DNA from: Pseudohaliea sp964438205
Lineage (GTDB): Bacteria; Pseudomonadota; Gammaproteobacteria; Pseudomonadales; Halieaceae
Length of the DNA: 64,000 nucleotides
NCBI GenBank assembly: GCA_964438205.1
Contig: CAYTJQ010000005.1
Coordinates: forward strand, 23,847 to 87,846
Direction of reading: 5' to 3'
A program made the position numbers and the translations under genes. The notes beneath the pieces were generated by a model, which saw nothing but the letters and a program-made list of their open reading frames with translations, had not been told where the DNA came from and did no database searches. This document shows, piece by piece, positions 27,167 to 34,273 of this stretch (within the stretch, counting starts at the first letter, position 1; each line of letters begins with the position of its first letter).

Positions 27167-27892
27167 GTGCCCCGACTCCTGTTGCTCCTGGCCGTGCTCG
27201 CCACGGCCTACCTGCTCTATCGCCGGGTGCAGGCCCTGCCGCCGCACAAGCGGCGCGGTGAGATGCTGCGCATCGCCGCGGGCGTTGCAGTGGTCGCCGT
27301 GGTGCTGCTGACCCTCGCCGGGAAGATGCACTGGGTAGGGGCGGCCCTGACCGGCCTGCTGGTGGCCGCGCGGCAGGCCCTGCCGCTACTCCTGCGCCTG
27401 TTCCCGGTGCTCGCCCACTGGCGGCAGCAGTCCGCGGGGGCGCAAGCGGCCGGCGGCGGGCAGTCCACCGTGAAGACGCGGACACTCGCCATGCACCTGG
27501 ACCACGACAGCGGTGCGCTTTCCGGCGAAGTCCTCGCCGGCCCCTGGCAGGACTGGCGTCTCGACGAAATGGACCGCCCGCAGCTCGCCGAGCTGCGCCG
27601 GTGGTGCGGCGCGGAAGACCCGGAGGCCGTGCAGCTCCTCGACAGCTACCTCGAGCAGCGTTTTCCCGGCGAGGCGCCCGGCGACGGCGGCGACGCGGCA
27701 CCGGGGGCACAGAACGACGGCGGCATGACGCGCAGCGAGGCGCTGGCGGTCCTCGGCCTCGGCGAGAACGCGGGCCGGGAAGACATCATCGCGGCCCACC
27801 GACGCCTGATGCAGAAGCTGCACCCGGACCGCGGCGGCAACGACTACCTGGCGGCGAAGGTGAACGAGGCGAAGGACCTGCTGCTGCGCTAG
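27167..27892 (+). CDS. Membrane-anchored J-domain protein
   Basis: Protein of 241 residues: an N-terminal transmembrane helix (PRLLLLLAVLATAYLLYRRV), one or two further hydrophobic segments (about residues 35-85), a linker, a small conserved region (TRTLAMHLDHDSGALSGEVL), and a C-terminal J domain with the HPD motif in LMQKLHPDRGGNDYLAAKVNEA. The layout resembles Pam18/DjlA-like membrane DnaJ proteins that recruit DnaK to the inner membrane. GTG start at 27167. It follows the VWA gene by 8 bases, a probable operon. Confidence 0.85.
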   Translation: MPRLLLLLAVLATAYLLYRRVQALPPHKRRGEMLRIAAGVAVVAVVLLTLAGKMHWVGAALTGLLVAARQALPLLLRLFPVLAHWRQQSAGAQAAGGGQSTVKTRTLAMHLDHDSGALSGEVLAGPWQDWRLDEMDRPQLAELRRWCGAEDPEAVQLLDSYLEQRFPGEAPGDGGDAAPGAQNDGGMTRSEALAVLGLGENAGREDIIAAHRRLMQKLHPDRGGNDYLAAKVNEAKDLLLR

Positions 27893-27932
27893 CCCCTGGC
27901 CGCATTCACCCACTGGCAGCGTTCACCCCGTA

Positions 27933-28006
27933 GCTGCGTTAGCCCTGCCGCTGCGTTAGCATAGCGATCCAGCCAGCAAATTCAGACAGCAGATTCTTCA
28001 GACAGC
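27933..28006. repeat. Two pairs of short direct repeats in spacer
   Basis: GCTGCGTTAGC occurs at 27933-27943 and 27950-27960; TTCAGACAGC occurs at 27981-27990 and 27997-28006. Both pairs lie in the 134-base spacer before the small gene at 28027. The repeat distances (17 and 16 bases) are similar. Confidence 0.75.
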
Positions 28007-28026
28007 GAGGGAGTCAGGCGGGCGTC

Positions 28027-28266
28027 ATGGAGCAGGAGGTCTACGTCATTCGCAACCAGCAGGGTGCCTACTGGAGCAAGGGCCGGGAGTGGGTGGACGG
28101 TCGCGACCCGCGGCAGGTGGCCCGCTACCGGCACCAGGACGAGGCCGTGAACACCCTGGTCGAGCTGAGCGCGAAGAACGTGGAACTGCGCGGACGGATC
28201 GAGGCCGCCGCGCTCGGTGAGCGCGGCGAACCGACCCTGGAGCCCGCCCCGGCCAGTGCCGCCTGA
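28027..28266 (+). CDS. Small hypothetical protein
   Basis: Soluble protein of 79 residues, MEQEVYVIRNQQGAYWSKGR at the start, then a basic Arg/His segment and a helical heptad-like stretch (VNTLVELSAKNVELRGRI) and an Ala/Pro-rich end. The N-terminal YVIRNQQGAYWSKGREWVDG looks like a small beta domain found in short conserved proteins of unknown function. ATG at 28027 follows CGAGGGAG. It stands alone between the J-domain gene and htpX. Confidence 0.65.
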   Translation: MEQEVYVIRNQQGAYWSKGREWVDGRDPRQVARYRHQDEAVNTLVELSAKNVELRGRIEAAALGERGEPTLEPAPASAA

Positions 28267-28297
28267 ACACCATGAGACCCTTGAAAACCCGGAAACC

Positions 28298-28325
28298 CTT
28301 GAACCCCGGCCGGCAGCCCCAATCT
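28298..28325 (+). promoter_or_regulatory. Candidate sigma-32 (heat-shock) promoter of htpX
   Basis: CCCTTGAAC with CTTGAA at 28298-28303, a 13-base spacer, then CCCCAATCT (28317-28325) matches the RpoH consensus CTTGAA-N13-17-CCCCATnT closely. Initiation would fall near 28333, 51 bases before the htpX ATG. A second CTTGAAA lies upstream at 28280-28286. htpX is a heat-shock gene in E. coli, which supports the reading. GGAGGAAA at 28371-28378 is the ribosome binding site. Confidence 0.6.
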
Positions 28326-28383
28326 AAGCCTGTCCCAAAGCCTGTCCAATAGGCGTTAGCAGCTCTTCGGGAGGAAACCCGTC

Positions 28384-29274
28384 ATGCCCATGCGCATCCT
28401 GCTGTTCCTGGCCACCAACCTCGCCGTGCTGGTGCTGGTCGGTACGATCTTCAACCTGCTCGGCTTCCAGGGCATCCTCGCCGCCAATGGCGTGGACCTG
28501 AACCTGCAGGCCCTGCTCGTCTTCTGCGGTCTCTTCGGCATGGGCGGCGCCTTCATCTCGCTGCTGCTGTCGAAGTGGATGGCGAAGCGCGCCACCGGCG
28601 CCTACGTGATCGAGCAGCCCCGCAACAGCTCGGAGCAGTGGCTCGTGGCCACCGTGGGCGAGCTGGCAAAGGACGCGGGCATCGCCATGCCCGAGGTCGC
28701 CATTTTCCCGTCGGAGCAGCCGAACGCCTTCGCCACCGGCTGGAACCGCAACGCGGCCCTGGTCGCGGTGAGCGCCGGCATGCTGCGCCACTTCCCCGAG
28801 GACGAGGTGCGCGCGGTCATGGCTCACGAGATCGGCCACGTCGCCAACGGCGACATGGTGACGCTGACGCTCATCCAGGGCGTGGTCAACACCTTCGTCA
28901 TGTTCTTCGCCCGCATCATCGGCCACACGGTGGACCGGGTGGTCTTCAAGACCGAGCGCGGCTACGGCATCGGCTACTTCATCGTGACCATTGTCGCCGA
29001 GATCGTCCTCGGTATCCTGGCGAGCATGATCGTCGCCCGCTTCTCGCGCTGGCGCGAGTACCGCGCCGACGCCGCCGGGGCCCGCCTCGCCGGCACGTCC
29101 GCCATGGTCGGGGCCCTCGAGCGGCTCCGCGCCGGGCAGCCGAAGCAGGATGACCTGCCGGGCGAACTCACTGCCTTCGGCATCAGCGAGGGCTTCAAGG
29201 AGGGCGTCATGCGACTGCTGGCCAGCCACCCGCCGCTCGAGGACCGCATCCGCGCCCTGCGGGGTGGCGCATGA
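28384..29274 (+). CDS. htpX: Heat-shock zinc protease HtpX
   Basis: Inner-membrane M48 metalloprotease of 296 residues that removes damaged membrane proteins together with FtsH. Two N-terminal transmembrane helices (ILLFLATNLAVLVLVGTIF and LQALLVFCGLFGMGGAFISL), the zinc motif H148-E149-x2-H152 (MAHEIGH), two more hydrophobic segments, and the third ligand region REYRADAAGARLAG are all present. The stop overlaps the next start as ATGA. The upstream spacer contains a sigma-32-like promoter. Confidence 0.96.
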   Translation: MPMRILLFLATNLAVLVLVGTIFNLLGFQGILAANGVDLNLQALLVFCGLFGMGGAFISLLLSKWMAKRATGAYVIEQPRNSSEQWLVATVGELAKDAGIAMPEVAIFPSEQPNAFATGWNRNAALVAVSAGMLRHFPEDEVRAVMAHEIGHVANGDMVTLTLIQGVVNTFVMFFARIIGHTVDRVVFKTERGYGIGYFIVTIVAEIVLGILASMIVARFSRWREYRADAAGARLAGTSAMVGALERLRAGQPKQDDLPGELTAFGISEGFKEGVMRLLASHPPLEDRIRALRGGA

Positions 29275-30023
29275 GCAATCCGGAACCCGCGCCCCGGCCC
29301 GCAGCGAAAGCCGGGGCACTGCCCGCACTCCTGCGTTGGCCCGGCTACCTGGCCTGGGCGTTCCTCACCCTGGTCGCCCTGGCCGTGCTCACCGTGCGCG
29401 CGGGCCAGTGGCAGCAGGGCCTGCTGCTCTACGCCGTCGCCTGCCTGGCCAGCCTGCTGGTGCTCGCCTGGTACGCCGTCGCCGTGCTGCTGCCGCGCAA
29501 TGGCAGCCGCCGCGGGGCCATCGCCCTGCGCGCCCTGCCGGCCCTGCCCGGTGCCCTGCTGCTGGTGAGCGCCATGGCGGCCCGGGACGTACCGCCGATC
29601 CACGACATCACCACCGACCTCGAGGATCCGCCCCGCTTCGAGGCGGTGCGCGAGGCCCGCGGCCCGAAGGCGAACAGCCTCGAGCTCGACCCGGCCGTCC
29701 AGGCCCGGCAGGCAGCGGCCTACCCGGACCTGGAGACGCTCTACAGCAGCGCCCCCTACGGCGAGACCTTCACCCGTGCCGAGGCCATCGCCCGCGATCT
29801 CGGCTGGGAGATCCTGCGCAGCGACGAGAACGCCGGCTTCATCGAGGCCGTGGACAGCACGGCGATCATGGCCTTCAAGGACGACGTCGTGATCCGCGTG
29901 CGCAGCGACGCGGACGGCAGCCGGGTCGACCTGCGCTCCGCATCCCGCGTCGGGGTGAGCGACCTCGGCGCCAATGCGGCGCGTATCCGGGCCTTTGCCG
30001 AGCGTTTCCGGGACGGTGCCTGA
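29271..30023 (+). CDS. DUF1499-family membrane protein
   Basis: Protein of 250 residues with three hydrophobic helices in the first 105 residues (YLAWAFLTLVALAVLTV; GLLLYAVACLASLLVLAWYA; LPGALLLVSAM) and a C-terminal DUF1499 domain (DVPPIHDITTDLEDPPRF near the start; VVIRVRSDADGSRVDLRSAS). The function of the family is not established. It is coupled to htpX by ATGA and runs into the protease gene, so it may belong to an envelope-stress unit. Confidence 0.85.
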   Translation: MSNPEPAPRPAAKAGALPALLRWPGYLAWAFLTLVALAVLTVRAGQWQQGLLLYAVACLASLLVLAWYAVAVLLPRNGSRRGAIALRALPALPGALLLVSAMAARDVPPIHDITTDLEDPPRFEAVREARGPKANSLELDPAVQARQAAAYPDLETLYSSAPYGETFTRAEAIARDLGWEILRSDENAGFIEAVDSTAIMAFKDDVVIRVRSDADGSRVDLRSASRVGVSDLGANAARIRAFAERFRDGA

Positions 30024-30033
30024 GGTGCCTGAG

Positions 30034-31095
30034 GTGCCGGCCGCGGGCCGCATCCTCGCGCTGCTGCTCGCCCTGTTCCTGGCGCCGGGCTGCGGTGCCG
30101 GCGACGAGGTCGACTACCTGAGCTTCGCCACCGAGGACGAAGCCAACACCATGGAGATCTTCAACGCCGCCAGCCCGGCGGTGGTCTACGTCACCAGTAC
30201 TACGCTGCGGCGCAATCTCCTCACCCTGAACGTCGAGGAGATCCCCCGCGGTTCGGGGACCGGCTTCGTCTGGGACGAAAGCGGCCTCGTGGTCACCAAC
30301 TTCCACGTCATCGCCGGCGCCCAGCGCCTGACCGTCACCCTGCAGGACCGCAGCGAGCATGCCGCCGAAGTCATCGGCATCGCCCCGGAGAAGGATCTCG
30401 CCGTGCTCCGGCTCCTCGAGCCGCCGGACGGGCTGGTCACCCTGCCCCTCGGCGACTCGTCGGAACTCTCCGTGGGGCGCAAGGTGCTGGCCATCGGCAA
30501 CCCCTTCGGTCTCGATACGACGCTGACCACCGGCGTCGTCAGCGCCCTCGGCCGGGAGATCCGCGCCCCCAGCAACCGGCGGATCCGCGGCGTGATCCAG
30601 ACCGACGCCGCCATCAACCCCGGCAACTCCGGCGGCCCGCTGCTCAACTCCCTGGGCCAGCTCGTGGGCGTGAACACGGCGATCTACAGCCCCTCCGGCG
30701 CGAGCGCCGGCATCGGCTTCGCCATCCCGGTCAACACCGTGAAGGACGTGGTGCCCCAGCTCATCAGCTACGGGCGCATGCTGCGCCCGATCATGGGCGT
30801 GGAGCTGGCCAGCGACCGCTGGATCCGCCGCTATGGCATCGAGGGGGTGCCGATCGTGCGCGTCTACCCGGACCTGCCCGGCGACGCCGCTGGCCTGCGC
30901 GGCGCCTTCCGCAGCGCCCGCGGCGACATCGTCCTCGGCGACATCATCGTCGCCATCGACGGCGAGCCGGTGCGCAGCAACGACGACTACCTGTCCATGC
31001 TCGAGAAGCGCAAGGTCGGCGACCGCGTCACCGTGACCGTCCGCCGCGGCGAGGACGAGAAGGAACTCGACGTCACCTTGTCGGAGTCCCAGTGA
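30034..31095 (+). CDS. HtrA/Deg-type serine protease with one PDZ domain
   Basis: Periplasm-facing trypsin-like protease of about 353 residues. The triad is His91 (VTNFHVIAGA), Asp121 (PEKDLAVLRL) and Ser199 (NPGNSGGPLLNS). One PDZ domain follows (about residues 255-345). The N-terminus is a hydrophobic stretch ending LAPGC, either a signal anchor or an imperfect lipobox. One PDZ and an anchor recall DegS, but the operon with htpX does not match degS-degQ. Three in-frame GTG codons (30016, 30025, 30034) lie in a 9-base repeat; I use 30034, which has GAGGTG about 8 bases upstream. Confidence 0.88.
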   Translation: MPAAGRILALLLALFLAPGCGAGDEVDYLSFATEDEANTMEIFNAASPAVVYVTSTTLRRNLLTLNVEEIPRGSGTGFVWDESGLVVTNFHVIAGAQRLTVTLQDRSEHAAEVIGIAPEKDLAVLRLLEPPDGLVTLPLGDSSELSVGRKVLAIGNPFGLDTTLTTGVVSALGREIRAPSNRRIRGVIQTDAAINPGNSGGPLLNSLGQLVGVNTAIYSPSGASAGIGFAIPVNTVKDVVPQLISYGRMLRPIMGVELASDRWIRRYGIEGVPIVRVYPDLPGDAAGLRGAFRSARGDIVLGDIIVAIDGEPVRSNDDYLSMLEKRKVGDRVTVTVRRGEDEKELDVTLSESQ

Positions 31096-31172
31096 GCCGC
31101 AACGCCTGGAAATGGATTGCCGTGGCGCTGTTTCTCACCGTCATCGGGTTGATCCAGTTTATTCCCGGCTGA
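31092..31172 (+). CDS. 26-residue single-helix membrane microprotein
   Basis: The GTG at 31092 overlaps the protease stop as GTGA and opens a frame of 26 codons: MSRNAWKWIAVALFLTVIG then LIQFIPG. It has a short positive N-terminus and one transmembrane helix of about 18 residues, ending right after a Pro-Gly. The four-base overlap is the same coupling used by many genes in this window, which supports translation. No family is recognised; a regulator or anchor partner of the neighbouring protease or HtpX is a reasonable guess only. Confidence 0.6.
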   Translation: MSRNAWKWIAVALFLTVIGLIQFIPG

Positions 31173-31202
31173 GACCCGCCGGAGCCGGGCAGGCAGGGGC
31201 GG

Positions 31203-31358
31203 TCAGTCGTCGTCCTTGACGGTGATCTCGCGGGCGAGCCCATCGCTCATGAGCGTGCGCAACGCCTCGCGACCGCGGGCCGCCTCCTCGACGTCGGCTT
31301 CGTCCTCGCCCATCTGATCCCTGAGGTCCTCGTAGTACTCCCCGGGCGTATCGAGCAT
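31203..31358 (-). CDS. Small acidic hypothetical protein
   Basis: Frame of 51 codons, MLDTPGEYYEDLRDQMGEDE then ADVEEAARGREALRTLMSDG and a short acidic end (EITVKDDD). The sequence looks protein-like: amphipathic, Glu/Asp-rich, without the Arg/Ser/Pro noise of shadow frames in this GC-rich DNA. No clear ribosome binding site precedes the ATG at 31358. It is divergent from cls and fills most of the spacer 31173-31405. Confidence 0.45.
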   Translation of the reverse strand: MLDTPGEYYEDLRDQMGEDEADVEEAARGREALRTLMSDGLAREITVKDDD

Positions 31359-31405
31359 CGCCGCGGCAGGCGACCGCCACGGCCGCGGTGTACACTAGCC
31401 CGGCC

Positions 31406-32842
31406 ATGCCCGCCCTGCCCTACAGCGAGCTCATCGCCGTTGCCGTTGTGCTCTTCTACCTGCTGGCCATCGGCTCGGCCATCGAGGCCGTGATGACCGT
31501 GCGCACGGCCCAGGGCGCCATCGCCTGGGTGATCTCCCTGCTGACGCTGCCCTACGTGTCCGTGCCGCTCTACCTGGTCTTCGGGCGCAACCGCTTCAAC
31601 GGCTACTTCGAGCAGCGGGCGGAGATCGAGGCACAGACGGAAGCGCTCTCCGAGGACACGCTCGCCGCCGTGCGCCAGCACATCCTGCCGGCGAGCGACG
31701 ACCTGCCGATTTACAACAGCCTGCGCCGGCTGGCGCGGCTGCCGGCGACCGGCGGCAACCGGGTCGAGCTGCTGATCAACGGCCACGCGACCTTCCGCAG
31801 CATCATGGACGGCATGGAGGGCGCGGAGCGGTACATCCTGTTCCAGTTCTACATCATTCGCGACGACAGCCTCGGCGCGCGCATCGGCGACATCCTGGCG
31901 CGCAAGGCCACCGCGGGGGTCCGCGTCTACCTGCTCTACGACGAGATCGGCTCGCCCCGCTTGAACCGCACCCCGCTCTTCCGCCGCCTGCAGCGCGCCG
32001 GCGTACGGCTGGCGGCCTTCGACACCACCCAGGGCCGGCGCAACCGCTTCCAGCTGAACTTCCGTAACCACCGCAAGATCGTGGTCGTCGACGGCGCCTG
32101 CGCCTGGATCGGCGGCCACAACGTGGGCGACGAGTACCTCGGCCTCAGCCGCCGCGGTCCCTGGCGGGACACGCACCTGCGCCTGGCAGGGCCGGGTGTC
32201 ATGGGCGCGGAACTCGCCTTCGCCACGGACTGGCGCTGGGCGACGCAGCGCGGCATCGACCTGGAGTGGCGCTTCCGCGGCGACGTGCCCGGTAACAGCG
32301 CCGTGCTCATCTTCCCCTCGGACCCGGCCAGCGACTTCGAGGAGGCGGGCCTCATGTACCACGAGGTCATCGCCTCCGCCCGCCGCCGTATCTGGATCGC
32401 CAGCCCCTACTTCGTCCCCGACCGCAGCATCATCTCGGCCCTCCACCTGGCGGCGCTGCGCGGTGTGGATGTGCGCGTACTGATCCCGGACCGGCCGGAC
32501 AAGGTCGTGGTGGGGATGGCGAACTGGGCCTTTACCCGGGAGCTCCTGCCAGCCGGCATCCGCATCTACCGCTACCGGGACGGTTTCCTGCACCAGAAGG
32601 TGTTCCTCATGGACGATCGGCTCGCCGGGGTCGGCACCGCCAACTTCGACAACCGCAGCTTCCGCCTGAATTTCGAGATCACGGCGCTGGTCCACGACCC
32701 GGGCTTCTGCGCCGAGGTGGAGGCCATGCTGGTGAGCGACTTTGCCGACTCGCGGCTGGTGGAGGCCGCGGAGCTGGCCGGGAAGCCGTTCTGGTTCCCC
32801 TTTGCCATGGGGGCGGCGCGGCTGCTGGCCCCGGTGCTCTAG
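31406..32842 (+). CDS. cls: Cardiolipin synthase
   Basis: Phospholipase-D-family enzyme of 478 residues that makes cardiolipin from phosphatidylglycerol at the inner membrane. Two N-terminal transmembrane helices (LIAVAVVLFYLLAIGSAI; AIAWVISLLTLPYVSVPLYL) precede two HKD motifs: H222-x-K224-x4-D229 (NHRKIVVVDG) and H396-x-K398-x4-D403 (HQKVFLMDD). The order and size match ClsA. I use the ATG at 31406; a GTG at 31388 in frame would add six residues. TACACT at 31391-31396 resembles a -10 but would leave almost no leader. Confidence 0.95.
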   Translation: MPALPYSELIAVAVVLFYLLAIGSAIEAVMTVRTAQGAIAWVISLLTLPYVSVPLYLVFGRNRFNGYFEQRAEIEAQTEALSEDTLAAVRQHILPASDDLPIYNSLRRLARLPATGGNRVELLINGHATFRSIMDGMEGAERYILFQFYIIRDDSLGARIGDILARKATAGVRVYLLYDEIGSPRLNRTPLFRRLQRAGVRLAAFDTTQGRRNRFQLNFRNHRKIVVVDGACAWIGGHNVGDEYLGLSRRGPWRDTHLRLAGPGVMGAELAFATDWRWATQRGIDLEWRFRGDVPGNSAVLIFPSDPASDFEEAGLMYHEVIASARRRIWIASPYFVPDRSIISALHLAALRGVDVRVLIPDRPDKVVVGMANWAFTRELLPAGIRIYRYRDGFLHQKVFLMDDRLAGVGTANFDNRSFRLNFEITALVHDPGFCAEVEAMLVSDFADSRLVEAAELAGKPFWFPFAMGAARLLAPVL

Positions 32843-32873
32843 TGCCCGGTCCGGCCTGGTGACGTCCGGCGCG

Positions 32874-34271
32874 TCAGTCGCGCCAGGCGGCCGGATCGAT
32901 GTCGACGTCCTGCCAGGCCGCCGGGTCGAGGCGCGGCTCCCCGCCGGCCGCGAGCTGCGCATCGTAGTCGCGCAGGAGGCGCATCGCCAGCGGGTACATC
33001 CACAGGAGGCCGACGAGGTTGACGAGGCCGAGCAGGCCCATGGTGAGGTCGGCGAAACCGAATACCGTGCCCAGGTCCTGGGCGGCACCCCAGAACACGA
33101 GGCCGAGCACCGCCAGGCGGAAGACGGTAAACAGGCGCTGGTCCTCCTCGCGGAAGAAGTTGAGGCTGTTCTCGCCGAGGTAGTAGTTGTACATGATCGA
33201 GCTGAAGGCGAAGAGCACCAGGCAAACGGACAGGAACTGCGCCCCCCAGGGACCGACGTGGCTGGCCAGTGCCCCCTGGGTCAGGGCCACGCCCTCGACG
33301 CTCACGTCGCCGGGCACGTAGAGGTCCGACAGCAGGATGATCAGCGCCGTGCAGCTGCACATGATCAGCGTATCGATGAACACGCTCAGGGCCTGCACCA
33401 CGCCCTGGTTCGCCGGGTGCGGCACGTGGGCCACCGCCGCCACGTTCGGCGCGCTGCCGAGGCCCGCCTCGTTGCTGAACAGGCCACGCTTCACGCCCTG
33501 CATCACCGCCACGCCGAGGCCGCCGCCGACGGCGGGCTCGAGGCCGAAGGCGCTCTTGACGATGAGGGCGAAGACGGCGGGGACTTCGCTCGCGTGCAGG
33601 GCGATGACCACCAGCCCGGCGAGCAGGTAGCTCACGGCCATCACCGGCACGACCACCTCGGCCACGCGGGCGATGCGCTTGATGCCGCCGAAAATGGTGA
33701 TGCCGAGAATCAGCACCAGGGCAGCGCCTGAGGCCCAGGGCGGCACGCCGAAGGAGGCTTCCAGGGACGTCGCCACCACGTAGGACTGCACCGCATTGAA
33801 GCCGAGGCCGAAGGTGATGAGCAGCAGTATCGAGTAGACCACGGCGAGGCCGCGCTGGCCGACGCCGTGCACGAGGTAGTAGGCGGGCCCGCCGCGATAG
33901 GTACCATCAGGCTCGTTGCGCTTGAAGAGCTGGGCCAGCGAGCACTCGAAGAAACTGGTGGCCATGCCCATGAGACCGATGAGCCACATCCAGAATACCG
34001 CCCCCGGGCCGCCCAGGGTGATCGCGACGGCGACCCCCGCGATGTTGCCGCCGCCGACACGGCCGGCCACGCTCACCACCAGCGCCTGGAAGGAGCTGAC
34101 GTGCCCGGCCTCGTGGTGGAAGCCGGCGGCGAGCACGCCGAACATGCGCCGGAAGTAGCGGAACTGCACGCCGCGGGAGGCAATGGTGAAGAGCAGACCC
34201 ACGCCCACCAGGAGCACCAGCAGGAGCTGGCCCCAGAGAAAATCGTTCGCTGCGGCGAGAACGGGCGGCAC
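32874..34271 (-). CDS. AGCS-family sodium:alanine (amino acid) symporter
   Basis: Sodium-coupled amino acid carrier of 465 residues with about eleven transmembrane helices. Family motifs are visible: SFQALVVSVAGRVGGGNIAGV (two blocks), EPDGTYRGGPAYYLVHG, VKRGLFSNEAGLGSAPN and FSSIMYNYYLGENSL. The typical substrates are alanine and glycine. The GTG start at 34271 is two bases after the stop of the NSS transporter gene, so both sodium symporters are co-transcribed. The C-terminal tail repeats DPAAW twice. Confidence 0.92.
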   Translation of the reverse strand: MPPVLAAANDFLWGQLLLVLLVGVGLLFTIASRGVQFRYFRRMFGVLAAGFHHEAGHVSSFQALVVSVAGRVGGGNIAGVAVAITLGGPGAVFWMWLIGLMGMATSFFECSLAQLFKRNEPDGTYRGGPAYYLVHGVGQRGLAVVYSILLLITFGLGFNAVQSYVVATSLEASFGVPPWASGAALVLILGITIFGGIKRIARVAEVVVPVMAVSYLLAGLVVIALHASEVPAVFALIVKSAFGLEPAVGGGLGVAVMQGVKRGLFSNEAGLGSAPNVAAVAHVPHPANQGVVQALSVFIDTLIMCSCTALIILLSDLYVPGDVSVEGVALTQGALASHVGPWGAQFLSVCLVLFAFSSIMYNYYLGENSLNFFREEDQRLFTVFRLAVLGLVFWGAAQDLGTVFGFADLTMGLLGLVNLVGLLWMYPLAMRLLRDYDAQLAAGGEPRLDPAAWQDVDIDPAAWRD

Positions 34272-34273
34272 GC

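Noticed and set aside
31159..31407. 82-codon minus-strand frame overlapping the cls start
   Set aside because: Arg/Gly-rich composition of a shadow; the 51-codon acidic frame in another register looks more protein-like.
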